A DNA stretch of 43,501 nt from OFTM291 sp041741375 (GTDB taxonomy: Bacteria > Gemmatimonadota > Gemmatimonadetes > Gemmatimonadales > GWC2-71-9). The number at the start of each line of letters is the position of its first letter. Positions within the stretch are counted from its first letter, which is position 1. Shown here piece by piece: positions 32,014 through 41,238 of the stretch. The stretch lies in the NCBI GenBank assembly GCA_041741375.1, contig JBGSKF010000074.1, positions 1 to 43,501 on the forward strand, read 5' to 3'. The notes below the pieces were generated by a model. It searched no databases, had not been told where the DNA came from, and saw only the letters and a list, made by a program, of their open reading frames with translations. The translations under genes were made by a program, and so were the position numbers.

Positions 32014-32855
32014 GGGGTAACCTCGCGCCGGGCCGGCCCTCTCCGCCGCCGCCGTTTTCGGGGTGGCCGCTCCTCTCCCGGGTCCTGGTCCGGACCGGGA
32101 TCCGCAACGGGGACCGCGGTGCTCGCGGCAGCAACGGGCGGGATCTGTCCGGCCGAAGCCCAGAGGCGACGAGCCTCCTCCCAGGGCCGGATCCGGAGGG
32201 GCCGCTGCTGCCGGTCCTGGCGCTCGGGCATGGGAACACCCACCACCCGCCGGGAGCGGGCGGCCAGACGTGCGACCATCTCGGCGTTGGCGGCCCAGCC
32301 GTCGGTGGCGATCCAGTCTCCCACCTGATGCTGCATCGCCTCCCGGACGGTTGCGAGCCGTGCGGCGTAACACCCCGACACCGTGTCCGTGATTCCCGGG
32401 ATGCGGCCCCGTCCCCGGAGAAGCCACGGGGCGAGGCGACGGAGAAGGCGGTAGCCGCGAGGAGTGCCCGCGTCAGGGGTTCCTTCCGCGATGACGAGGT
32501 CGGCACCGCTGTCGATCTGCTTCACCAGCGCCGGGATGACCTCCGGGTCATGGCGAAAATCGGCATGGAGGACGATGGCACAGTCCCGCCTCGGACGATC
32601 GGTTCGGGCCAGGGCTTCGCGGAGGAGCCGGGTCACGGCGTGCGGCATCCCCGTCGGGGTGGATTCCCGCAGGACAGTGAGAGGGAGAGCCCGTTCGTAA
32701 TTCGGGAGGATCGCGGCGGTGTCGTCGGTGGATCCGTCATCCACCACCAGCAACTGGTACTCCCGCTCGAGCTCGGCGAAGACCTGCCGGACCTTCCAGA
32801 GCAGGAGCCCGAGGGTCTTGGCCTCGTCGCGGCTCGGGATGCACACGTAAATCAT
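32010..32855 (-). CDS. Family 2 glycosyltransferase
   Basis: The 281-residue protein has a GT-A fold: MIYVCIPSRDEAKTLG at the N-terminus, the nucleotide-binding VVDDGSTDDTAAI (about 38-50), and an acidic metal site in VLHADFRHDP (about 97, DxR in place of the usual DxD). No membrane helix follows. The C-terminus (about 245-281) is proline-rich and then a highly basic RKRRRRRGPARRE tail. It resembles dolichyl-phosphate mannosyltransferase-like or hopanoid/wall sugar enzymes, but donor and acceptor cannot be told. It is coupled to the DUF3108 gene downstream. ATG 32855 fits the family start. Confidence 0.85.
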   Translation of the reverse strand: MIYVCIPSRDEAKTLGLLLWKVRQVFAELEREYQLLVVDDGSTDDTAAILPNYERALPLTVLRESTPTGMPHAVTRLLREALARTDRPRRDCAIVLHADFRHDPEVIPALVKQIDSGADLVIAEGTPDAGTPRGYRLLRRLAPWLLRGRGRIPGITDTVSGCYAARLATVREAMQHQVGDWIATDGWAANAEMVARLAARSRRVVGVPMPERQDRQQRPLRIRPWEEARRLWASAGQIPPVAAASTAVPVADPGPDQDPGEERPPRKRRRRRGPARREVTP

Positions 32856-32972
32856 GATCCGCCATGGTGATCAGCACACTTCAGCATACCCGAACGATAC
32901 ACCCCCCGGCAGTGAATCACCACTGTCTGACGCCCTCGGCCGAAGGGGGGACGATCCTGTCGCGTGCCAGGA

Positions 32973-33166
32973 TTCACCACGGAGGACACGAAGGTCACAG
33001 AGGGTCTCCGTGTGATTCCCGCGGCTTCACGTCTTGCGCGCTGGAATCAGGAGCTGTTTGTGGGGGGAGGAGGGGCCCCCCCTCCTGCCGATGCCGGGGG
33101 TCCGAGACGGGGAAGGTGTCGCGCACGCCGTCAACCCTCTGCGTCCTCAGCGGCCTCTGTGGTTCA
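32973..33166 (+). repeat. ~190-bp interspersed element, copy 1
   Basis: It begins TTCACCACGGAGGACACGAAGG and ends CCTCTGTGGTTCAATCC, with a central G-rich/C-rich hairpin followed by TGCCGATGCC, then GTCCGAGACGGGG and CGTCAACCCTCTGCGTCC. Copy 2 follows 18 bases later in the same direction, and related copies lie at 42.4-42.7 kb on the other strand. No gene lies in 32856-33399; before this element (32856-32972) I see nothing. Confidence 0.85.
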
Positions 33167-33184
33167 ATCCTGGGTGGGGTGGGG

Positions 33185-33371
33185 TCACCACGGAGGACGC
33201 GGAGGTCACAGAGGGTCTCCCTATGATTCCCGTGGCTCCACGCTTCGCGCGCCCGAAATTCGGATTTGTTTTGGGGGGTGAATGGGTCCCCATCCCGCCG
33301 ATGCCGTGGGTCCGAGACGGGGGAAGTGTCGCGGATGCCGTCAACTCTCTGCGCTCGTGTGGTTGATTCTC
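33185..33371 (+). repeat. ~190-bp interspersed element, copy 2
   Basis: Same order of blocks as copy 1: TCACCACGGAGGACGCGGAGG, CACAGAGGGTCTCC, TGATTCCCG, a central GGGGGG-TGAATGGGT-CCCC hairpin, CGCCGATGCC, GTCCGAGACGGGG, CGTCAACTCTCTGCG and TGTGGTT. The two copies differ at many positions, so the duplication is old or each arrived separately. Confidence 0.85.
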
Positions 33372-33399
33372 GGGCTTCCCTCCCGGGTATCTCTACCCA

Positions 33400-33879
33400 C
33401 TACCGCCTCAGGGAATCGGGAAAGAACGGACACGCCACCTGGTCGAACTCCGCGAAGGGGATCTCGAGGCCGATCAGCGGGATCGAGGCGCGGGAGGTCG
33501 CCACCTGGCCGATCACTGGCGCCCCCCGGATCGGCTGACCCTCGTAAAGGACCACGCCGCGGGATCCCTCGATCCGGTCGACCACCAGGACGCCAAAACC
33601 CGGGGGAGGGCCCGGAGGGAGAGGGCCATCCACGCCCACGATCCACCCGGTCCCCGGGTTGGAGACCACACCCCGGAGGGCCGGACCGGCGGAGATTCGC
33701 ACCGGGAGGACGGCGGGCGGAAAGTCCGGGGCCACTCCGAGAACCCGGCCTTCCACCCGGAACTGATCGAGGAGAAGGGTCGGTGCCGCCAGGGCCACAA
33801 TGCCGCAGGCGGCGGTCCCGCGGGGCTCGCCACCACAGGCCAGAACTGTCAGAAAGAGGACCGGAACGAAACGACTCAT
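33400..33879 (-). CDS. Small putative lipoprotein
   Basis: 159 residues starting MSRFVPVLFLTVLACGGEP, a lipoprotein signal with a VLAC lipobox. The mature part is beta-rich, with many Gly/Pro/Val residues (VEGRVLGVAPDFPPAVLPVRI, GVVLYEGQPIRGAPVIGQV). I recognise no family. An in-frame ATG at 33903 would extend the N-terminus by eight residues; an AGGAGG sequence on this strand lies 17 bases before that ATG, too far for a normal ribosome site. It is divergent from the coiled-coil gene and followed by the tandem repeats at 33 kb. Function unknown. Confidence 0.68.
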   Translation of the reverse strand: MSRFVPVLFLTVLACGGEPRGTAACGIVALAAPTLLLDQFRVEGRVLGVAPDFPPAVLPVRISAGPALRGVVSNPGTGWIVGVDGPLPPGPPPGFGVLVVDRIEGSRGVVLYEGQPIRGAPVIGQVATSRASIPLIGLEIPFAEFDQVACPFFPDSLRR

Positions 33880-33902
33880 CACGAGAATCCCGGGGGGAGA
33901 CA

Positions 33903-33931
33903 TTGCTCAGACAATAATAACCTCCTAACAT
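33903..33931 (+). promoter_or_regulatory. Candidate promoter for the coiled-coil/POT transporter pair
   Basis: TTGCTC (33903-33908) is followed after 17 bases by TAACAT (33926-33931). Transcription would begin near 33938, about 19 bases before the ATG at 33957. The region is clearly richer in A/T than its surroundings and separates divergent genes, which supports a regulatory role. Confidence 0.42.
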
Positions 33932-33956
33932 TGGGGTCGCCCCACCCCCGGACGCC

Positions 33957-34504
33957 ATGAGCCTGGACGACCTGAACGCCCGATTTGACGAGCTGTTGGC
34001 CCGGTACGCTCCCCGCCGGGACGCCCGGGGTTTTGCGTCCGACCTGCAGGGGGCGCTGGTGGAGGCGAAGGCGGCCCTCGCCGTGCTGGTGGAGGCGTTG
34101 GCGAGAACCGAGGCCGAGGTCGAGACCGAACGGCGAAATCTGGAAGACTCCGCCCGGCGCGGACGGCTCGCCGGAGAGATCGGTGACGTGGAGACGGTGA
34201 CGGTGGCCGGGCGTTTCGAAGCCCGGCATCGGGACCGGGTGGCCCTTCTGGAGCGGAAGCTGGCGGTCCAGCGGGACGAGCTGCGCCTGGCCGAGTCGGA
34301 ACTGGCGGAGATGACGGAACATTATCGCCTGGCGAAACAGGGGGTCATGCCTCCCCCCCCCTCCGGTTCGTCGGCGTCAGCAGGGAGAGGGTACAACCCG
34401 GACGTGTCATCGCACGAGGCCGCCGCGGCCGACCGACAGGCCCGCGCGGCCGCAGTGGAAGCTCAGCTCGCCGCGCTCAAACGCAAACTCGGCAAGGATG
34501 GTTC

Positions 34505-34508
<4 letters not shown>
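33957..34508 (+). CDS. Coiled-coil protein of unknown function
   Basis: 183 residues, almost entirely charged helix. Two coiled-coil stretches (about 35-68 and 85-125) are separated by RRGRLAGEIGDVETVTVAGRF, and a Pro/Ser/Gly-rich hinge (about 130-150) precedes a final helix (about 158-181). No signal peptide or membrane segment is seen. It resembles PspA-like or similar cytosolic scaffold proteins only in general pattern. The stop codon overlaps the ATG of the POT transporter gene, so the two are translationally coupled; a regulatory or scaffold link to the transporter is speculation. There is no clear ribosome site before the ATG. Confidence 0.7.
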
Positions 34509-36031
<1,523 letters not shown>

Positions 36032-36036
36032 GGCGT

Positions 36037-36250
36037 TGTCATCGCGAGGGCCATGGGGGGGAATGTTGTCATCGCGAGGGCCCGCAGGGCCCGTGGCGAT
36101 CCCGTGAGCAGGTGTCGGTGCGGTCGGGGAAGGTTGGCCTTCCTGCCGGAGCAGCTGAGGTCCCGGTTGGGAAGGCCGACGTGATGAAGCGGCAGGGCGG
36201 GCATGGGCTCACGAGATCGCCACGGCGGCTCCGCCGCCTCGCGATGACGG
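36037..36250. repeat. Large palindromic element, GTCATCGCGAGG family
   Basis: The left arm (36065-36110: GTTGTCATCGCGAGG...GTGGCGATCCCGTGAGC) is largely complementary to the right arm (36206-36250: GCTCACGAGATCGCCAC...CCTCGCGATGAC), around a roughly 95-base centre. A partial extra left end lies at 36037-36057. A second, compact copy lies at 42700-42782. This kind of palindrome is common between genes in many bacteria. There is no gene in 36032-36510. Confidence 0.85.
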
Positions 36251-36258
36251 CATAGTGT

Positions 36259-36304
36259 GTCGAAACGACACGCTTTGTTCCCGATCCGAACGTGTCGTTT
36301 TGAC
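36259..36304 (+). terminator. 14-bp inverted repeat with T-run, possible terminator
   Basis: GTCGAAACGACACG (36259-36272) and CGTGTCGTTTTGAC (36291-36304) pair at 13 of 14 positions around 18 bases. The right arm contains TTTT. The left arm is itself nearly palindromic (GTGTCG-AAA-CGACAC). It lies between the POT transporter and the SusC leader and could end the former or be an operator for the latter. Confidence 0.45.
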
Positions 36305-36510
36305 CCGGACCAGAGTACTGTGGATTCTTAAGCATTTTGTTGACAGAGTGTTACAGTTTTTTTGTCAGTGGTACGTTTCTTGTCGTCTGTGATGCTCGTC
36401 ATTCCATGACCATGCTTGAAAAATTTTCGGCTTGTGTTCGGTCTGCCTATGGGCAGGCAGGTCCGCTGTGGCGGGCCGATCAGGTTTCCATTCACCGAGG
36501 GGATCACCAG
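36305..36510 (+). promoter_or_regulatory. AT-rich leader and upstream region of the SusC/SusD pair
   Basis: This stretch is far richer in A/T than the rest of the window and contains TTGACA at 36340-36345 and a T7 run at 36357-36363. I found no convincing -10 box at normal spacing. Nearer the gene, CTGCC/GGCAG and GTCCGC/GCGGGC small hairpins (about 36448-36475) could form in the mRNA leader. A GAGGGG ribosome sequence at 36497-36502 precedes the ATG at 36511. Confidence 0.4.
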
Positions 36511-39500
36511 ATGAGTTTGGCCAGATTTCGTACGCTCGTCTCCGGTGGGCTGGGTGCACTGTTGCTCCTGTTTGGAGCGGCCGTGGCACAGGCACAGACC
36601 GGAACGATCACGGGGACAGTCGCCGCAGCCGGCGATGTCGGGGGCGCCCTGGAGGGGGCCCGGGTCACTGTCCTGGGAACGAACAACGCCACGTTCACCA
36701 ACCGGGAAGGTGCCTTTACCCTCCGGAACGTGAACCCTGGCACCGTGCAGGTTCGGGTGGTGCGACTCGGATTCGACCAGGCCACACAGACGGTCACCGT
36801 TGTGGCCGGCACGCAGGCCACAGTGAATTTCCAGCTGACGGCTTCTCCCTTCACCCTCGACGAAATCGTCACGACCGCCACCGGCGATACCCGCAAGGCG
36901 GAGTTGGGGAACGTGGTGAACGTGATCCAGGTGGACGACCTGGCCAAGGAAGCGCCGATCAAGAACATGTCGGAACTCCTGGTCAGCCGGGCCCCGGGCG
37001 TCACGGTCATCCAGTCGGCCGGTACCACCGGTGCGGGCACCCGAATCCGGATCCGGGGCGCCAACTCGGTGTCCCTGTCCAACGAGCCCCTGCTGGTGAT
37101 TGACGGGATCCGGGCCGAGAGCGGAGCCGCCTCGTCAACCTTGGGCACAGGGGGGCAGTCGCCTTCCCGTATCAACGACATCAACCCCGACGAGATCGCA
37201 TCGATCGAAATCGTCAAGGGTCCCTCCGCTGCGGCGCTCTACGGCACTGCGGCAGCCAACGGGGTCATCCTGATCACCACCAAGCGGGGCAGCGCCGGCC
37301 GTCCGCGGTGGAACGCCTGGACCGAACAGGGCGCCCTGAATGACGACAACGACTACGAGATCAACTTCAGCCCCCTCCGGGCGGGTGGGTCCCCGGGACA
37401 GATCTGCCGTCTCGATCAGGTGGCGGTTGGCGCCTGCACCATCAGCCAGGTGGCTCAGTTCAACCCCTTCCTCGACGACGTGGAGTCCCCGCTGGGCAAT
37501 GGGTACCGTCGCCAGTACGGCTTGAGCGTGTCGGGTGGAAGCGAGCAGGCCCAGTACTTCCTCTCCGCCGAACAGGAGTGGGAAGACGGCGTGTTCGACA
37601 TGCCCGAGGCCGAGGAAGCGCGAATCCTCGCCGAGTCGGGCCGGACCCGCCTGCGGGACATCGAGAAGACCCCGAACCGGATCCGGAAGACCAACCTGCG
37701 CGCCAACGTCACGGCACAGGCCTCCTCCAAGACCCAGGTGAACGTCAGCGCCGGGTTCATCGACAGCAAGCTCGACCTGCCGGAGAACGACAACAACGTC
37801 CTCGGCATTCTCTCCAGCGGCCTGAATGGCCGGGGAGATCCGAGTGTGGGCCCCGGTCTCTGGGGCTTCTTCCGTCCCGGTGAGACCTTCAACTCGGGCA
37901 ACCAGCAGCGGACTCGCCGCCTCACCCTGAGCGGCCAGGCCAATTACACTCCGACCAGTTGGCTCACCGCCCGCGCGGTTGTCGGGGTTGACTACACCAA
38001 CCGGGTCGACCGGGCCACCCAGTTTTTTGGGGAAGGGCCGAACTTCGGCACCAACCGGCAGGGGGTCATCTCCGAGAACGATCGAAATATTCTCCAGTAC
38101 TCCGTCGATCTCGGCGGCACCGCCACCTTCCAGTTGACCGACGACATCACGTCCAAGACCACCGGCGGCGCTCAGTGGTTCCGAAGCAGCTTCCGGGGCA
38201 CCAACTCCTTCGGTCAGTTCCTCCCGCCCGGTTCCCAGACGCTTGGTTCCGGGTCGACCCAGTTCGCCAGCGAAACCACGACCGAAACGATCACGCTCGG
38301 CTTTTTCGGGGAGCAGGTGTTCGGATACAAGGATCGCCTCTTTCTCACCGGCGCCATCCGGGCTGACCGGAACAGCGCGGTGGGCGAGAACTTCGGGGTC
38401 AAGTACTATCCGAAGGCCGCCATCAGCTATCTGATCAGCGACGAATCGTGGTTCCCCACGGGCAAACTCCTGACCTCGCTCCGGCTCCGCGGGGCGTGGG
38501 GCAAGTCGGGCCTGCAGCCCGGCACGACGGCGGCACTCGTCTTCTTCGACGCCACCACCGCGGCGGTGGCCGATGGGTCTGACGCAGCGGCTCTTGTCCT
38601 CGCTGGTCTCGGGAATCCGGCGTTGAAGCCGGAAACCACCCGGGAGTGGGAGCTTGGGTTCGACGCCAACTTCCTCGACAGCCGGGTTGCGGTGGAAGTC
38701 ACCACCTTCAACAAGAAGTCCTCCGACGCCCTCATCAACGTGCCGGTGGCTCCGTCCGGCGGATCTCCGGCTGCACGCTTCGCCAATCTGGGCAGCGTGA
38801 CCAACGAGGGGATCGAGGTCACGCTGAATGGCCAGATCTTCACCGGGCAGACCCTCTCGTGGGATGCCACGGTCACCGGTTCCTTCTCCCGGAACCGGCT
38901 CAAGAGCCTCGGTGGAGTGGCGCCGATCAACCTCAACGGCACCACCCAGCGCGCGGTGGAGGGCCTGCCCCTCGGCGGGTACTTTGCCCGCTCCATTCGG
39001 CCCTTTACCGACACCGATGGCGACGGTCTCGTCGATCCGAGCGAAATCTCGATCGAGGACACCCTCTCGTTCCAGGGGAATTCCGCCCCCACGCGGGAGC
39101 TCTCCCTGGCCACCGGTGTCAACCTATTCAGCAGCAAGATCCGGATCAGCAGCCAGTGGGATTATCGTCAGGGGCACCTGCTCTACAACCTGAACGAGGA
39201 GTTCCGCTGCCGGAGCAGCCGGAACTGTGCCGGTGTCGCCGACATCAACTCCCCGCTCAGCGATCAGATCCGCGCCGTGGCCGTGGATGCCGGACTCAAG
39301 GGTGGCCTCGCCACCAACGCCGGCTTCCTGGAGGACGCCGAGTTCCTCAAGCTCCGCGAAGTGGCGGTCACCTTCTTCGCTCCCGATTCGTGGACCCGGG
39401 CCCTCCGGACCGACCGGCTCAGTCTGACGCTGTCCGGCCGGAATCTCTGGACCGACACCAACTACAGCGGTCTTGATCCCGAACTGAATGGCCAGGGCAA

Positions 39501-39579
39501 TGGCAATTTCGCCATCCGTGAGTTCCTCACCCAGCCGCCGCCGAAGCAGTTCAGCGCGCGTCTCAACGTCGGCTTCTGA
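36511..39579 (+). CDS. SusC/RagA-like TonB-dependent outer-membrane transporter
   Basis: 1022 residues. The signal peptide (about 1-28, ending AVAQAQ) is followed by a carboxypeptidase-regulatory-like beta domain (about 30-115: GTITGTVAAAGDVGGALEGARVTV), then a plug domain (about 118-250). The plug carries VTVIQSAGTTGAGTRIRIRGANSVSLSNEPLLVIDG and the diagnostic EIVKGPSAAALYGTAAANGVILI. A 22-strand barrel ends FSARLNVGF with the terminal phenylalanine expected of a barrel. SusC proteins work with a lipoprotein SusD lid, encoded 11 bases downstream, to import glycans, peptides or other large substrates using TonB energy. The substrate cannot be told, as no glycoside hydrolase or regulator is adjacent. 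Confidence 0.93.
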   Translation: MSLARFRTLVSGGLGALLLLFGAAVAQAQTGTITGTVAAAGDVGGALEGARVTVLGTNNATFTNREGAFTLRNVNPGTVQVRVVRLGFDQATQTVTVVAGTQATVNFQLTASPFTLDEIVTTATGDTRKAELGNVVNVIQVDDLAKEAPIKNMSELLVSRAPGVTVIQSAGTTGAGTRIRIRGANSVSLSNEPLLVIDGIRAESGAASSTLGTGGQSPSRINDINPDEIASIEIVKGPSAAALYGTAAANGVILITTKRGSAGRPRWNAWTEQGALNDDNDYEINFSPLRAGGSPGQICRLDQVAVGACTISQVAQFNPFLDDVESPLGNGYRRQYGLSVSGGSEQAQYFLSAEQEWEDGVFDMPEAEEARILAESGRTRLRDIEKTPNRIRKTNLRANVTAQASSKTQVNVSAGFIDSKLDLPENDNNVLGILSSGLNGRGDPSVGPGLWGFFRPGETFNSGNQQRTRRLTLSGQANYTPTSWLTARAVVGVDYTNRVDRATQFFGEGPNFGTNRQGVISENDRNILQYSVDLGGTATFQLTDDITSKTTGGAQWFRSSFRGTNSFGQFLPPGSQTLGSGSTQFASETTTETITLGFFGEQVFGYKDRLFLTGAIRADRNSAVGENFGVKYYPKAAISYLISDESWFPTGKLLTSLRLRGAWGKSGLQPGTTAALVFFDATTAAVADGSDAAALVLAGLGNPALKPETTREWELGFDANFLDSRVAVEVTTFNKKSSDALINVPVAPSGGSPAARFANLGSVTNEGIEVTLNGQIFTGQTLSWDATVTGSFSRNRLKSLGGVAPINLNGTTQRAVEGLPLGGYFARSIRPFTDTDGDGLVDPSEISIEDTLSFQGNSAPTRELSLATGVNLFSSKIRISSQWDYRQGHLLYNLNEEFRCRSSRNCAGVADINSPLSDQIRAVAVDAGLKGGLATNAGFLEDAEFLKLREVAVTFFAPDSWTRALRTDRLSLTLSGRNLWTDTNYSGLDPELNGQGNGNFAIREFLTQPPPKQFSARLNVGF

Positions 39580-39589
39580 GGAGGAACCT

Positions 39590-41020
39590 GTGACTCATAC
39601 CAAGGACTTGAATCTCATGAGAACTTTTCGGACGGGGGCCGGTGGCCTCCTCCTCACGGCCGCGACGCTCCTCCTTGCCGGGTGCGAGAGCGGCATCGCG
39701 GACGATCTGGTCAACGTCAACCCCCGGGACGAGATCGCCCCGGGGGCGGTGCAGACGGCGGATGGAGCCAACGCACTCTATTCCGGCGCGGTCGGCCTCT
39801 TCTCCGTCTCCTTCTCCGGAAACAACGGGGGAACGGAAGGCTTCGCTCTGATGAGCGGCATGGCGACCGATGAGTGGATGCACTCCGGAACCTTCAGCAC
39901 CCGCGTCACCTACGACCAGCGCTCCGATGACGCCAACAACGGCACCATCGGCGGAATGCTGCGGAATCTGCACACGGCACGAATTCAGGCGCTCCGGGCC
40001 CAGCGGGCACTGCTCGTCACCGGAAGCACGGTCGCCGGCGACGCCCGGGTGACCGAGTCGCTCGCCTTGGAGGGATTCGCTTTCCTGATGGCGGGCGAGC
40101 AGTTTTGCGCCGGGATGCCGTTCGACGGCCTCGACGAGGGCGGGAACCTCGTGGATGGCGCTCCCCTCACCACCGCCGAGATGTTCACCGAGGCGATCAC
40201 CCGGTTTGACGCCGCCATTGCCGGGGCCCCCGGGGCGGGGAACGTGATCCGGAACTTTGCCACGGTGGCCAAGGCCCGGGCCATGATGAACCTGGGCAAG
40301 AGTCAGTTCAACGCGGCTGCCGCGCTGCTGGCGAATGTGCCGGACAATTTCCAGTATCTCGCCTTCCACTCCACCAACGGCAACCGGAACGGCATCTTCG
40401 TGTTCAACACGCAGAACGAGCGGTGGTCGATCGCCCATAACGAAGGGATCAACGGACTCCCCTTCCGGGGTGCCGGGAATGGTACCGACCCCTCCCAGGC
40501 CGATCCCCGGGTGCCTTGGACCCGGACCGGTGGCGGAACCGACGTCGGGTTCGACACCAGCACGCCCCAATACGACCTCCTCAAGTACCTCACCTTCGAG
40601 GACGAGGTGGTGGTGGCCTCGGGGACCGAGGCACGCCTGATGGAGGCCGAGGCTCTGTTGAATGCCGGAGACGCGTCGGGGATGCTGGCCAAGCTCAACG
40701 CGCTGCGGGCAGGCGTCACAGGTCTGGCGCCCCTCACCGATCCCGGAAGCACCACCGCCCGGGAGGACCTCCTCTTCCGGGAGAAGGCCTTCTGGCTCTT
40801 CGCGGAGGGACACCGGTACGGAGATCTCCGCCGTCTGGTGAGGCAGTACGGCCGCAGCCAGTCTGCGGTGTTCCCTACCGGCGAGTTCTTCAAGGGCGGC
40901 AACTACGGCACCGATGTGACCTTTCCCATCAACGTCGTCATGGAGCAGAACAAGCTCTACAAGGCGGCGCAGGACGCCGGCCAGATCAACATTCGCGGAT
41001 GTCTCAACGACGCGGCGTGA
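39590..41020 (+). CDS. SusD/RagB-like outer-membrane lipoprotein
   Basis: 476 residues from the GTG at 39590, chosen for its strong GGAGG site. A second start at 39617 also has AAGGA and leaves the whole signal MRTFRTGAGGLLLTAATLLLAGC, lipobox LAGC. The mature protein shows helical repeats of the SusD type: MLRNLHTARIQALRAQRALL, EGFAFLMAGEQFCAGMPFD, and the C-terminal LFREKAFWLFAEGHRYGDLRRLVRQYG, the equivalent of the SusD F-W-x-E-G-x-R-x-x-D-L-R block. It would bind substrate over the SusC barrel. Repeats and a strong terminator follow the stop codon, so the pair forms a closed two-gene unit. Confidence 0.9.
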   Translation: MTHTKDLNLMRTFRTGAGGLLLTAATLLLAGCESGIADDLVNVNPRDEIAPGAVQTADGANALYSGAVGLFSVSFSGNNGGTEGFALMSGMATDEWMHSGTFSTRVTYDQRSDDANNGTIGGMLRNLHTARIQALRAQRALLVTGSTVAGDARVTESLALEGFAFLMAGEQFCAGMPFDGLDEGGNLVDGAPLTTAEMFTEAITRFDAAIAGAPGAGNVIRNFATVAKARAMMNLGKSQFNAAAALLANVPDNFQYLAFHSTNGNRNGIFVFNTQNERWSIAHNEGINGLPFRGAGNGTDPSQADPRVPWTRTGGGTDVGFDTSTPQYDLLKYLTFEDEVVVASGTEARLMEAEALLNAGDASGMLAKLNALRAGVTGLAPLTDPGSTTAREDLLFREKAFWLFAEGHRYGDLRRLVRQYGRSQSAVFPTGEFFKGGNYGTDVTFPINVVMEQNKLYKAAQDAGQINIRGCLNDAA

Positions 41021-41028
41021 GGAAGAGT

Positions 41029-41056
41029 AGGACGTAGGACGTAGGACGTAGGACAT
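41029..41056 (+). repeat. Heptamer array E, one-armed (AGGACGT)
   Basis: Four phased heptamers (AGGACGT three times, AGGACAT) lie between the SusD-like stop and the terminator stem. A looser same-direction group (AGGACAT, GGGAAAT, GGGACAG, TAGGACATAGG) lies at 41127-41158. Unlike the other loci no complementary arm is present. The unit is the same as in arrays A1 and A2, 22 kb away. Confidence 0.85.
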
Positions 41057-41060
41057 ACGG

Positions 41061-41096
41061 CGGGGAGGGGCTTCGGCTCCTCCCCGTTGTTTTGTT
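41061..41096 (+). terminator. Strong intrinsic terminator after the SusC/SusD pair
   Basis: An 11-bp stem (41061-41071 with 41076-41086, one G-T pair) closes a TTCG tetraloop and is followed by TTGTTTTGTT. It is the clearest factor-independent terminator in the window and ends the SusC/SusD transcript 40 bases after the stop codon. Confidence 0.88.
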
Positions 41097-41238
41097 GGGG
41101 AGAGGACCGGACAAGAAGGGGAGGAGAGGACATGGGAAATGGGACAGTAGGACATAGGTGCAGGCAGGGACCTGTCCCCGGCTGGATCCTTTGTGTCCAT
41201 GAGCCACGAAGGGAACCTCCGCGTACATTTCCCACGCC

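Noticed and set aside
32856..33399. Small frames in the 33-kb repeat region
   Set aside because: The frames follow the tandem 190-bp element and lack ribosome sites and any recognisable protein.
36340..36363. TTGACA promoter for the SusC gene
   Set aside because: The -35 box is perfect but I see no acceptable -10 at 15-19 bases; kept only as a general leader region.
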